From assembly GCF_002051585.1 (NCBI RefSeq), contig NZ_MZGX01000027.1, positions 26,364-90,363 of the forward strand: DNA of 64,000 nt, written 5' to 3'. The notes below the pieces were generated by a model. The model was not told the DNA's origin and ran no database searches. It saw nothing but the letters and a program-made list of their open reading frames with translations. Both the position numbers and the translations under genes were made by a program. Positions 9,329-18,528 of the stretch are shown piece after piece (position 1 is the stretch's first letter; every line of letters starts with the position of its first letter). This stretch comes from Ruminiclostridium hungatei (lineage in GTDB: Bacteria; Bacillota; Clostridia; Acetivibrionales; DSM-1351).

Positions 9329-10399
9329 ATGAAAAAACCAATAAAGACTGTTTTATTTTTTAAAAAGTTTTCAAAGAACTATAAGAAATTTGGCAGACTT
9401 ATACACAGGTTATATAAAATCTTAAGGTCCCCTTTTATCAGAACCTTGATCAACTTTCTCTTCACGTTTGTATTTGCATTTCAAATGCAGTTGACGGATT
9501 TTCATACATTTAAGTTTGATCAGTTGGAATTTTACGGCGACAAGGTGCATATACTGGTAACATTCGTGTTTATTGTGGTGTACAATTGGCTGGTGCTTGT
9601 AATTGACAGCTATCAAAAGTACCAGGCGCAGGCAATAAAGTGCATCAAGGAAACCGTAAACAGGGAAACAGTCATAAATCAGACCATTGGCAGGAAGCTG
9701 TACGACATAACAAGCAGTATATCTTTAAAATCAAGTATTATCCCAACCAAATCCGATTTCGGCAATATCAGCTATCAGGATATCGCTGCGCTTGTATGCC
9801 ATAATATTTATGATGCCATAAAAATTTCTACCGGAAGAGAATCCCATCAGGTTTCTCTCATGCAGAAGTTTAAAGAAAAGCGTTCCGGGTTAGAATATAT
9901 AAAGATGATCAGCTATGGAAATGCCAACCAGATTTCACCCAGCCAGTTTGACCGGCATTTTTATCTGAAAAGCGATCAGAATTTTTACCAGGTAAGAATT
10001 TTTAACAATAACCAGAACAATATTTTTATATTGAAGAAACCGGAGGAAATCAAAAAGGAGTGTGTTTACGGAAAAAACAGCAATGAAAAAATGACCCAGT
10101 ATATTGCAATGCCTGTTTTCTGTGAAAATCAGGGCATTATATCGCTGCTTCAGATTGAAATTGCTGATGATGTACATATAGGAAGAACTTTTGATGAAAT
10201 AAGAGAATTTGTTAAGCCATTTATGGCGTATATACATATACTGACAGTGAACTACTATCAGAATGAATTATTCAAGGTATTGGTCAAGAAATTTGATATA
10301 CTGAAGAAAAGTAAAGAGAGGAAAGTTTTTAATGAAGGGATGAGGAAGTATGAACAAAACTATGGGGAAACTAATACGTTTATTGCCCCAAAAGACTAA
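9329..10399 (+). CDS. uncharacterised membrane protein with cytoplasmic C-terminal domain
   Basis: I do not recognise the family with certainty. The 356-residue protein begins with a basic stretch (KKFSKNYKKFGRLIHRLYKI), followed by two hydrophobic segments (about 37-53 and 74-94), and then a long soluble region. Residues about 130-310 have the look of a GAF-type sensory fold (an N-terminal helix, then QYIAMPVFCENQGIISLLQIEI, and a final helix pair), which is an inference from pattern only. GGGAGG precedes the start. The gene overlaps the next small gene by 50 nt, so the two are translationally coupled. Two-helix membrane anchors with a GAF-like domain would suit a signalling or scaffold role, but nothing in the context fixes it. 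Confidence 0.6.
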   Translation: MKKPIKTVLFFKKFSKNYKKFGRLIHRLYKILRSPFIRTLINFLFTFVFAFQMQLTDFHTFKFDQLEFYGDKVHILVTFVFIVVYNWLVLVIDSYQKYQAQAIKCIKETVNRETVINQTIGRKLYDITSSISLKSSIIPTKSDFGNISYQDIAALVCHNIYDAIKISTGRESHQVSLMQKFKEKRSGLEYIKMISYGNANQISPSQFDRHFYLKSDQNFYQVRIFNNNQNNIFILKKPEEIKKECVYGKNSNEKMTQYIAMPVFCENQGIISLLQIEIADDVHIGRTFDEIREFVKPFMAYIHILTVNYYQNELFKVLVKKFDILKKSKERKVFNEGMRKYEQNYGETNTFIAPKD

Positions 10400-10553
10400 T
10401 GACGCCGAGTATACGAAAATTAACTTCGTTCCGGAGGATACCGATTATATACAGGATCATAAAGCATTTGAGGACAGGAGACAGCAGTTGATAAATGAAT
10501 ATGAATTGCAGTTAAGCCAATATATAAATAATACCACAATGCAGATAATGTAA
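10350..10553 (+). CDS. small protein of unknown function coupled to the upstream membrane protein
   Basis: A 67-residue, charged protein (PEDTDYIQDHKAFEDRRQQLINEYELQLSQYI in two parts) with a probable C-terminal amphipathic helix and no signal peptide or membrane segment. Its start lies 50 nt inside the end of the preceding gene, in another frame, with AAGGGA 9 nt upstream, and it is followed by a terminator. The overlap suggests that the two products act together. No family recognised. Confidence 0.5.
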   Translation: MNKTMGKLIRLLPQKTNDAEYTKINFVPEDTDYIQDHKAFEDRRQQLINEYELQLSQYINNTTMQIM

Positions 10554-10569
10554 ATGGATACAAACATTT

Positions 10570-10600
10570 AAAGCCCTCAGTCCACTGAGAGCTTTATTTA
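10570..10600. terminator. intrinsic terminator between convergent genes
   Basis: AAAGCCCTCAGT pairs with ACTGAGAGCTTT (one mismatch) around two bases, followed by ATTTATT. It ends the rightward pair and overlaps the stop of the leftward XRE gene. Confidence 0.7.
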
Positions 10601-11016
10601 TTGGTTCCGGGCCTGCCGGGATTAGTATTTCTGCCGGTGCCTCCCTTGCCGGGAAGACTTTTGCCGTGGCTGCGGACGGCGGTATTTTTATATTTCAGCC
10701 GCATCAGCTCCACATACTCCTTGACACGCTGGATAGCCTCGTCGGGCAAGTCCCCAAGACGGATATCATAGGCTTCGGGAGATTCGGCAATGTACTCGTC
10801 CAGAGGCATGCGCTTGGACGTACGGCCAACAAGATAATCAAGAGAAACCCCGAAAAAGTCCGCAAGCTTCTTCAAAACATATTCATCCTTTGGAAATCTG
10901 TTGTTGGCTTCATAATAGCCGATAACCCTGTCGGATATATTGACAATCCTGCCCAACTCTCTTTGAGTCATACCCTTTTCTTCTCTTAATTCTCTAAGTA
11001 TGTCGCCAAATCCCAT
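10594..11016 (-). CDS. XRE-family transcriptional regulator
   Basis: A 140-residue protein with an N-terminal Cro/C1-type helix-turn-helix (about 4-66: ILRELREEKGMTQRELGRIV, NISDRVIGYYEANNRFP, LKKLADFFGVSLDYLVGR). A middle helical part (about 68-112) and a Pro/Gly/Lys-rich, probably disordered tail follow. The pattern is that of the small regulators common in clostridia that control a neighbouring gene or themselves. GGAGG stands 7 nt before the start. The Spo0E-like gene diverges from it, and a palindrome AGAATA-AAA-TATTCT at 11071-11085 lies between them, a plausible operator. Targets are unknown. Confidence 0.85.
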   Translation of the reverse strand: MGFGDILRELREEKGMTQRELGRIVNISDRVIGYYEANNRFPKDEYVLKKLADFFGVSLDYLVGRTSKRMPLDEYIAESPEAYDIRLGDLPDEAIQRVKEYVELMRLKYKNTAVRSHGKSLPGKGGTGRNTNPGRPGTNK

Positions 11017-11070
11017 ATCCTGCCTCCATGAATATTACTATATCACCTGAGTATTTTAATTTACAAAAAT

Positions 11071-11085
11071 AGAATAAAATATTCT
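11071..11085. promoter_or_regulatory. possible operator between the XRE and Spo0E-like genes
   Basis: A perfect inverted repeat AGAATA-AAA-TATTCT, 10 bp upstream of the -35 box of the rightward promoter and about 55 bp before the XRE start. The size and place suit a dimeric XRE repressor; binding is inferred. Confidence 0.35.
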
Positions 11086-11094
11086 TAATTTTTG

Positions 11095-11123
11095 TTGAAA
11101 TTGAACGAAATATGCGTTAAAAT
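11095..11123 (+). promoter_or_regulatory. promoter, sigma-A type, for the Spo0E-like gene
   Basis: TTGAAA (11095-11100), a 17-bp spacer and TAAAAT (11118-11123), about 100 nt before the Spo0E-like start. Confidence 0.6.
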
Positions 11124-11226
11124 ATAAATAAATGAAAATGTTTGCTTTTTATACATAAAATGTAAACAGAGTAAAAAGGTGTATTGAGAAAACGGGTGAA
11201 AAAATTAATGCCGTATGGAGGTGCTG

Positions 11227-11406
11227 ATGAAAAGGATCAATGAAAAAATCAGGAATGAGATTCGGGAACTCAGGGAAAAATTGAACCAGTATATTGATGA
11301 AAGGGGTATCAATGATGAACCGGAATTGCTGGCTATCAATGCCAGGCTTGATGAACTGATAATCCAGTGGCTCAATGAGACATACAGCAACAGCTCGGCA
11401 AGCTAG
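11227..11406 (+). CDS. Spo0E-like aspartyl-phosphate phosphatase
   Basis: A 59-residue helical-hairpin protein: IRNEIRELREKLNQYIDERG in the first helix and ELLAINARLDELIIQWL in the second. The second helix matches the Spo0E signature, in which a Ser-(Gln/x)-x-Leu-Asp core is usual; here it is N-A-R-L-D, keeping the Leu-Asp pair. Such proteins dephosphorylate Spo0A~P and so delay sporulation. GGAGGTG lies right before the ATG at 11227, whereas the in-frame upstream ATG at 11215 lacks a site. It diverges from the XRE gene and has its own promoter. Small size and one substitution in the signature leave some doubt about activity. Confidence 0.75.
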   Translation: MKRINEKIRNEIRELREKLNQYIDERGINDEPELLAINARLDELIIQWLNETYSNSSAS

Positions 11407-13006
<1,600 letters not shown>

Positions 13007-13114
13007 TCGGAAAATTGGGCCATAAGCAGGCGGGTTTGCCTTAAGAAAGGTTATAGCAGCGTTTGCTTATATTATATACTATTAATATGTTACAAGCAAT
13101 ATGTTACAAGCAAA

Positions 13115-13160
13115 GGCCGTTTCAGAAACAAGAAGGTTTGATTTTGAGACGGCCGGCTTT
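13115..13160 (+). terminator. intrinsic terminator of eno
   Basis: GGCCGTTTCA pairs with TGAGACGGCC (10 bp, one G-T pair); an inner AAAC/GTTT pairing is possible. GGCTTTATG follows; the T-run is short. Confidence 0.55.
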
Positions 13161-13248
13161 ATGTGAAGATTACGGATGCTGAGGCAGGTCTTTATTCTGC
13201 TGGAAGCAGTGCAGCGCATGGACACCCTTATAACTGGAAAATTTAATA

Positions 13249-13277
13249 TTGCTTTTTGGATTTATATATGCTAGAAT
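13249..13277 (+). promoter_or_regulatory. promoter for secG
   Basis: TTGCTT, a 17-bp spacer and TAGAAT, 30 nt before the secG GTG. The -35 box is weak. Confidence 0.4.
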
Positions 13278-13307
13278 GTTACTTGTCTATTTTAGGAGGT
13301 GTTTTGA

Positions 13308-13556
13308 GTGGAAGTTGCAAGATGGATTGTTAATATAATTCACATTATTTTTGCCATCTCGATAATTGTCATTGTATTGCTTCAATCGGGAAAACAGGCT
13401 GGTTTGTCAGGTTCAATAGCTGGTGGGGCTGAAACCTTCTTTGGAAAGAATAAGGGACGTACTATTGATGCATTGCTTGGAAAATATACAGCATTTGCAG
13501 CCATTGCTTTCCTTGTTACGTCAGTTGCACTTTATTTGCTGATTAAGTCCATATAA
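13308..13556 (+). CDS. secG: preprotein translocase subunit SecG
   Basis: An 82-residue protein with two membrane segments (about 5-24 and 56-78) and the conserved cytoplasmic loop LLQSGKQAGLSGSIAGGAETFFGKNKGRTID, typical of SecG, the small non-essential subunit of the SecYEG channel that eases SecA-driven export. It starts at a GTG with the strong TTAGGAGGTG ahead of it. In many Firmicutes secG is followed closely by rnr and smpB; here rnr lies 5 kb away and no smpB is seen. Two tandem terminators follow. Confidence 0.93.
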   Translation: MEVARWIVNIIHIIFAISIIVIVLLQSGKQAGLSGSIAGGAETFFGKNKGRTIDALLGKYTAFAAIAFLVTSVALYLLIKSI

Positions 13557-13573
13557 ATAGTTGAAACGGAAAT

Positions 13574-13607
13574 AAACCCGGAGTACATTGACTCCGGGTT
13601 TTTGTTT
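13574..13607 (+). terminator. intrinsic terminator after secG (first of two)
   Basis: AAACCCGGAGT pairs perfectly with ACTCCGGGTTT around a 6-nt loop, followed by TTTTG. Confidence 0.85.
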
Positions 13608-13613
13608 GTCAAG

Positions 13614-13642
13614 AAAGGTTACGGAACAGTAACCTTTTTTTT
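13614..13642 (+). terminator. intrinsic terminator after secG (second of two)
   Basis: AAAGGTTAC pairs with GTAACCTTT around GGAACA and is followed by a long T-run. It stands directly behind the first terminator. Confidence 0.8.
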
Positions 13643-13723
13643 GTTATTTTGTCACCCTTTACTATTCATTAAATAGTAGAATAGCAGCATAATAATTTTA
13701 CGACGAGACTAAGGGTGGCGGCT

Positions 13724-14650
13724 ATGAAAAAGATTATCCAGATATCATTGGCACTATTGATTATAATATTTATAACTGCGGGATACACAAGCGGCTATGT
13801 GGTCAGTGAAAAGCCTGTGCAGACAGAGGTGGCAGTACAACCGGCGGGACAACCGGCAGACCGGCAGGACGGCAGTGCCTTACAGGAGGCAGCCATAACC
13901 CAGGCAGAGGCGCAGGAGCTTTCAAAGCAGGTCCGGGAGCAGCATAAAACGGCGGAGCAGGAGGCTGATCCAGTGCACCGGCAGCCCACGGGGGAAGCCG
14001 GGGACAAGCCCGAGGACAAGCTCGAGGGGGACAGGCCTATGGTTGCGCTCACCTTTGATGACGGCCCACATCCGAAGTATACCCTGGAAATACTGGATGC
14101 CCTGAAAAGTAACAATGCCAGAGCAACCTTCTTTGTACTGGGGAGCAGGGCGGAAAGATACAAGGAGGTTATTGGCCGCATCGGTGAAAATGGCAATGAG
14201 ATTGGCAATCATACATATGATCACAGGGAACTCACAAAGCTCAGCGGTGGTGGCATTACCGGCGAGCTGAGCAGAACCACGGGAATACTGGAGCATATAA
14301 CCGGTGTAAAGCCTGTCCTGACAAGGCCCACCTATGGCAGCGTGAATGAAAAAGTCAGAAAGTATGCCGGTTCTCCTCTTGTATTGTGGTCTATAGACAC
14401 CCTGGACTGGAAGACCAGGGATACTGAAAAAATAGTACATGAGGCTATGAGTAATGTTAAGGACGGCGATATAATTCTCATGCACGATATATATAAAACA
14501 ACTGCCGAGGCCGCCGGAAAAATCATAGAAAAGCTTAAGGCCCGGGGATTTGATATTGTCACGGTAAGCGACCTTTACAAGGCCAGGGGAATCAGCCTTC
14601 AAAACGGAAAAGAATACTACAGGTGCAGTCCCTCCATAGCAAAAAAATAG
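13724..14650 (+). CDS. membrane-anchored or secreted polysaccharide deacetylase (NodB family, CE4)
   Basis: A 308-residue protein: an N-terminal hydrophobic segment (about 4-22, signal or anchor), a charged Gln/Glu/Ala-rich linker (about 30-102) and a NodB homology domain (about 106-290). Motif 1 TFDDGP (110-115), motif 2 HTYDH (His163, His167, metal ligands), motif 3 RPTYGSVN, motif 4 LWSIDTLDW and motif 5 ILMHD are all present, so it should be an active metal-dependent deacetylase of peptidoglycan or chitin-like sugars, as PdaA/PgdA relatives are. The ATG at 13724 is preferred over the GTG at 13715 because GGGTGG lies 5 nt before it. It precedes a two-component operon but has no clear link with it. 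Confidence 0.88.
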   Translation: MKKIIQISLALLIIIFITAGYTSGYVVSEKPVQTEVAVQPAGQPADRQDGSALQEAAITQAEAQELSKQVREQHKTAEQEADPVHRQPTGEAGDKPEDKLEGDRPMVALTFDDGPHPKYTLEILDALKSNNARATFFVLGSRAERYKEVIGRIGENGNEIGNHTYDHRELTKLSGGGITGELSRTTGILEHITGVKPVLTRPTYGSVNEKVRKYAGSPLVLWSIDTLDWKTRDTEKIVHEAMSNVKDGDIILMHDIYKTTAEAAGKIIEKLKARGFDIVTVSDLYKARGISLQNGKEYYRCSPSIAKK

Positions 14651-14692
14651 ATTTGGCCCGCTTGCTTCATATATTGGCGGCGGAGCCGGCCG

Positions 14693-14738
14693 GCTCGTTG
14701 CAGACGACGAAAAAAGTCTGTAACGGGCTGCTTTATTT
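14693..14738 (+). terminator. intrinsic terminator after the polysaccharide deacetylase gene
   Basis: GCTCGTTGCAGAC pairs with GTCTGTAACGGGC (13 bp, two G-T pairs), followed by TGCTTTATTTTG. A 14-bp palindrome GAGCCGGCCGGCTC overlaps its left side. Confidence 0.65.
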
Positions 14739-14820
14739 TGTGTCGTATACAGGCTGTTTTGACTGTTGATTAATTGAACAATAAGGTATAATTAAAATAG
14801 TGCATTAGAGGAGAAGGAAT

Positions 14821-15516
14821 ATGACCAACAGGATTCTGATAGTTGAGGATGAAGAGAGTATAAGGGGTTTTCTCAAAATAAATTTCAGGAAGAACGACTT
14901 CCTGGTTTTTGAAGCGGGCACCGGCGAGGAGGGTGTGGTAAAAGCCAGGCAGGAGAGGCCGGACGTGGTCTTGCTGGATGTGATGCTTCCGGGTATGGAT
15001 GGCTTTGCAGTCTGTGAAGTGTTAAGAAAGGAATTCCCGGACATGGGAATAATAATGCTTACGGCCAGGGGGCAGGACATAGACAGGATAAAGGGCCTGG
15101 AATTCGGCGCCGATGACTATGTACTTAAGCCCTTCAATACTACCGAGCTTGTTTTGAGGACAAAGTCTCTGCTCCGCCGGCTGGGAGGCAAGCCCGGCGG
15201 TGAAGGCAATGAAACCGTCAAGTGCGGTGCATTCAGGCTGGAGGTTTACTCCCAGAGGGTTTTTAAGGACGAAGCGGAAATCATGCTCACCCCCAAGGAA
15301 TACATGCTGCTTAAGCTTTTTCTTGAAAACCAGAACAAGGCTTTTACAAGAGACGAACTGCTGGACAAAATATGGGGCTATGATTTTGTGGGAGACACAA
15401 AGATCGTTGATGTAAATATCAGAAGGCTGAGAAGCAAGATTGAAGATAAAAAATCCACTGCAATGTATATAGAAACTGTCTGGGGTACGGGGTACAGATG
15501 GAGGAAGGAACATTGA
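14821..15516 (+). CDS. OmpR/PhoP-family response regulator
   Basis: A 231-residue regulator: a receiver domain (1-120) with the acidic pair near residue 10 (VEDEES), the phospho-acceptor Asp53 in LLDVMLPG, a Thr in IIMLTARG and the Lys in VLKPF; and a winged-helix DNA-binding domain (about 130-230, LTPKEYMLLKLFLENQNKAFTR, IVDVNIRRLRSKI, GTGYRW). It is coupled to the histidine kinase, which starts two bases after its stop. GAGGAGAAGG precedes the start. The third gene of the unit is a lipoprotein, hinting at an envelope signal. Confidence 0.93.
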   Translation: MTNRILIVEDEESIRGFLKINFRKNDFLVFEAGTGEEGVVKARQERPDVVLLDVMLPGMDGFAVCEVLRKEFPDMGIIMLTARGQDIDRIKGLEFGADDYVLKPFNTTELVLRTKSLLRRLGGKPGGEGNETVKCGAFRLEVYSQRVFKDEAEIMLTPKEYMLLKLFLENQNKAFTRDELLDKIWGYDFVGDTKIVDVNIRRLRSKIEDKKSTAMYIETVWGTGYRWRKEH

Positions 15517-15517
15517 T

Positions 15518-16969
15518 ATGTCGGCGGCTGAAAAGGAAAAAACTGCGCATAAGAGCATCAAGGCCAGGCTGGTAGGCAATTTTATAATTATCATATTGAT
15601 AAGTGTCCTGGCATTTGAAGGACTCCTGGTTTACTTTACCCGGTTTTATTTTTACGGTAATGTAGAGGGTATTCTTACAAATCAAATACGTACCGCTTCC
15701 GATTTCTATTCACAGTACTTTTCAAATGTTTCACTTGAGGTGAATATTGCCGACAATGCAGACGTGTTCTGGAGACAGACCGAGGCACAGGTGCAGATAG
15801 TCCGGCAGGACGGAGAGATACTGCTGGACTCGGAAGGGCTGAAAAGCAACCGGAAGGTGGAGGCCGGCGACTTTAAAAATGCCGCTTCAGGAGAAAAGGG
15901 AGTGTGGACAGGTTACATTCAGGGCACAAGTAAAAAGGAGCACGCCATGGCTGTGGCCTATCCTTTAAAAGCTGACGGGGAGCAGGTGGGAGTGCTGAGA
16001 TTTATTACCTCCCTGGAGGAAATAGACAAGATAATTTTCAATATATCCGTGATATTTATAGTCATCGGGATCTTTGTAATACTTGTGACCATTGTAATCA
16101 GCCTTATACTGGCACACAGCATAGTGCAGCCTCTGAAGCTTATAACCGCGGCGGCGGGAACCATGGCAAAGGGCAACCTGGATATCAGGATACAAAAGGA
16201 CAGGAATGACGAGATCGGGGTTTTGGCAGACACACTCAACTATATGGTAGCCGAGGTGCAGAAAAGGGACAGGATAAAAAACGATTTTATATCCATGGTA
16301 TCCCACGAGCTCAGAACACCTCTTACATCTATTAAGGGCTGGGCAAATACCATAATTGACGATGGGTTTAAAGACAGGGAGATTCTGGAGGATGGTCTGA
16401 ACATAATTGTCAAGGAAAGCGACAGGCTGACCAATATGGTTGAGGAGCTGCTGGACTTTTCAAGGTTTGTATCCGGAAAAGTCGAATTGAACAGGGAGAA
16501 AACCCAGGTGGACCAACTGGTGGATCACCTGGGGAAATATATGCTCACCAGAGCGAAAAAGGAAAATATAAATTTTACCGCTGAGTGCGGAAAAATTCCC
16601 GAAACGGAATTGGACAGGGATAAGCTCAAGCAGGTCCTGCTTAACCTGCTGGGCAATGCCTTCAAATTTACACAGCCCGGAGGAAATGTTTCTCTTAAAG
16701 CTTCTTACAGCCAGGGTCAGATTGTTTTCAGAGTTGAAGACGACGGCTGCGGCATAAGCAGTGAGGAGCTTCCGCTTGTGAAGGAGAAATTCTACAAGGG
16801 CAAGAACAGTAAATCCCAGACCGGGCTCGGACTGTCAATATGTGACGAAATAGTCAGGCTTCACGGCGGAGAACTGCTGATAGAAAGCCGTCAGGGGCAG
16901 GGCACGGCTGTTACGGTAAAGCTGCCCCATGCAGGCACATATGGTAGCAGCGGCAACGGGCAGCCATAA
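15518..16969 (+). CDS. membrane sensor histidine kinase
   Basis: A 483-residue kinase. Membrane segments lie at about 22-43 and 170-196, with an extracellular sensory loop of about 125 residues between them. Next are HAMP (about 197-250), HisKA with the phosphorylated His263 in MVSHELRTPLTS, and HATPase_c (about 360-478) with the N box LLNLLGNAFKFTQ, G1 VEDDGCGIS, F box VKEKFYKG and G2 GLGLSICDEIV. It is complete and, paired with the OmpR-type regulator, should be active. The extracytoplasmic loop has no family I recognise, so the signal is unknown. A lipoprotein gene starts 19 bp behind it. Confidence 0.93.
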   Translation: MSAAEKEKTAHKSIKARLVGNFIIIILISVLAFEGLLVYFTRFYFYGNVEGILTNQIRTASDFYSQYFSNVSLEVNIADNADVFWRQTEAQVQIVRQDGEILLDSEGLKSNRKVEAGDFKNAASGEKGVWTGYIQGTSKKEHAMAVAYPLKADGEQVGVLRFITSLEEIDKIIFNISVIFIVIGIFVILVTIVISLILAHSIVQPLKLITAAAGTMAKGNLDIRIQKDRNDEIGVLADTLNYMVAEVQKRDRIKNDFISMVSHELRTPLTSIKGWANTIIDDGFKDREILEDGLNIIVKESDRLTNMVEELLDFSRFVSGKVELNREKTQVDQLVDHLGKYMLTRAKKENINFTAECGKIPETELDRDKLKQVLLNLLGNAFKFTQPGGNVSLKASYSQGQIVFRVEDDGCGISSEELPLVKEKFYKGKNSKSQTGLGLSICDEIVRLHGGELLIESRQGQGTAVTVKLPHAGTYGSSGNGQP

Positions 16970-16988
16970 ATGGAAAATGAGGAGAGAC

Positions 16989-18452
16989 ATGAAACGGAAT
17001 TACAGGTTCTGGATTATTACATTTGCAGCAGCATTCTGCTTTATATTTACCGGGTGCTCCAGTATCGGGTTTGATATCGAGTCCACCATAAACCCTCCTG
17101 AGTATGGCACTTTGGCGGTTCAGGGCACCTGGAAGATAGACGGCTTCATATCGGCCTTGCCCCAGGGAAAAAATGCCGGGGAAAAACAGGAGCTTGTTAA
17201 AAACAAATACCTGGAGCAGTGGGCAGTCTTTGACAACGAGCTGGGAGCCGTAGGCCCGGAAACCTGCGTAAATCCCAAATACAGGATAATAAAAACAACG
17301 GCTGACTCCTTTATACAGGGAAAATACAGGGTGGATGAAACAGAGCTGGGGCTGGGCAAACAGGAAGTATATGTGGTCAGCATATCAAATGGCAGCCAAC
17401 TGTTTTACGAACTGATTATAACCGACTCAAATACTGCATATGTCTATATGGATAACGGCTTCCTGGTGCTGAAGAAAACTTCCGACCAAGTGGACGCAAA
17501 GCTCAAGGAAAAGAGTCTCAGCCATGTGGGACAAAATGTCAACAGCGGACGGTATGAAGAGGACCCTTTATTGAGGTCGGGCATACTTCTGGGCATACGT
17601 GCCGCAGACAATTCCTACAGAACCCTGTGGATATATTCCAAGAACAGGGAAATCGAAACGACGGGCTGGACAAGGCAACTGCTGGTTCCCAGGGCAAAAG
17701 GCTTCTGGCAGGTGGGAACCATAAATGAAAGCAATATCCACGCAATATATGCGCAGGCCTTTAACGAAAATTACATGCCTCCCAAAAACCTTGCGGATGT
17801 GCTGAACGGCAATATGCTGAAAATAGATCAGGGAACGAAACTCAATTTTGCAGGAAACGATTATATTGGAATTGAAGACAGTGACCTGCTGCGGGTCTAT
17901 CCGGTTGAAAACCTTAAGGACGGTCTGGCGGTATCATTAAAGGATATAGCTCAAGGGGATGCTGACAATATATTTGACCAGTCCGCAAAGGATTTCGCAG
18001 CATCCGTCAAGGGTGAAGCCTATGATAAATTAATCCGCAAGACAGATACCAGAAATTTTACCTTAATGAGACGGAACGGGCACTGGGTTTTGAAAAGCAG
18101 GCTTTATTTTTCTCAGCCCTATGAAAAGGATTTTATGGATTTTGATTTAAGGCTGATGGTTCCGGACAGGCTGATTCAATATGATGAGATGAATATTCCG
18201 TGGAATGATATAAAGGCAAAGCTTCCGTGGACATCAGACGCTTTCATGTCGCCAAACAAGGATATAGCCGTCCTGGCAGACAGCAAAAGCCTGTGTGTAT
18301 ACTCCATAAAAAACAGCAGCGGCATAAACCGGCAGCTCCTGAAGCTTGAGCTGGCCAAGGGCGATACTATAGTAATGGCCGAATGGTCTATTGGAAGATA
18401 TGCCGATTTGTGGGATAATTTTGTTGATAAGCTGCAAAAAATGAATTATTGA
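16989..18452 (+). CDS. lipoprotein of unknown function linked to the two-component system
   Basis: A 487-residue exported lipoprotein: a basic start (MKRNYRFW), a hydrophobic core and a lipobox FTGC with Cys23. The rest is a large beta-rich region that I do not recognise; it contains TLAVQGTWKIDGFI and several YxxxxI repeats, and it resembles proteins annotated only as hypothetical lipoproteins in clostridia. It starts 19 bp after the histidine kinase with GAGGAG at a good distance; the frame extends 20 codons further upstream, but the lipoprotein signal begins at 16989. Its position implies that it senses or modifies the signal read by the kinase, which is an inference from context. Confidence 0.7.
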   Translation: MKRNYRFWIITFAAAFCFIFTGCSSIGFDIESTINPPEYGTLAVQGTWKIDGFISALPQGKNAGEKQELVKNKYLEQWAVFDNELGAVGPETCVNPKYRIIKTTADSFIQGKYRVDETELGLGKQEVYVVSISNGSQLFYELIITDSNTAYVYMDNGFLVLKKTSDQVDAKLKEKSLSHVGQNVNSGRYEEDPLLRSGILLGIRAADNSYRTLWIYSKNREIETTGWTRQLLVPRAKGFWQVGTINESNIHAIYAQAFNENYMPPKNLADVLNGNMLKIDQGTKLNFAGNDYIGIEDSDLLRVYPVENLKDGLAVSLKDIAQGDADNIFDQSAKDFAASVKGEAYDKLIRKTDTRNFTLMRRNGHWVLKSRLYFSQPYEKDFMDFDLRLMVPDRLIQYDEMNIPWNDIKAKLPWTSDAFMSPNKDIAVLADSKSLCVYSIKNSSGINRQLLKLELAKGDTIVMAEWSIGRYADLWDNFVDKLQKMNY

Positions 18453-18528
18453 TTATATTAGCAGGAATAATATAAGGTATGCTTTAGCAATCTGGAACAT
18501 AATTATAGCAATTGAAAGGTAGAGGGTT

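Larger units (their letters stand above)
13007..13307. other. intergenic region between eno and secG
   Basis: No gene seen. It holds a tandem 14-bp direct repeat AATATGTTACAAGC (13084-13097 and 13098-13111), the eno terminator (13115-13160) and the secG promoter (13249-13277). Confidence 0.6.

Noticed and set aside
13084..13111. tandem 14-bp repeat AATATGTTACAAGC as a regulatory array
   Set aside because: Only two units, downstream of eno and just before its terminator; probably a slippage duplication.
14763..14793. promoter for the two-component operon
   Set aside because: A good TATAAT is present near 14787, but candidate -35 boxes have spacers of 15, 16 or 22 bp, so the call was not made.
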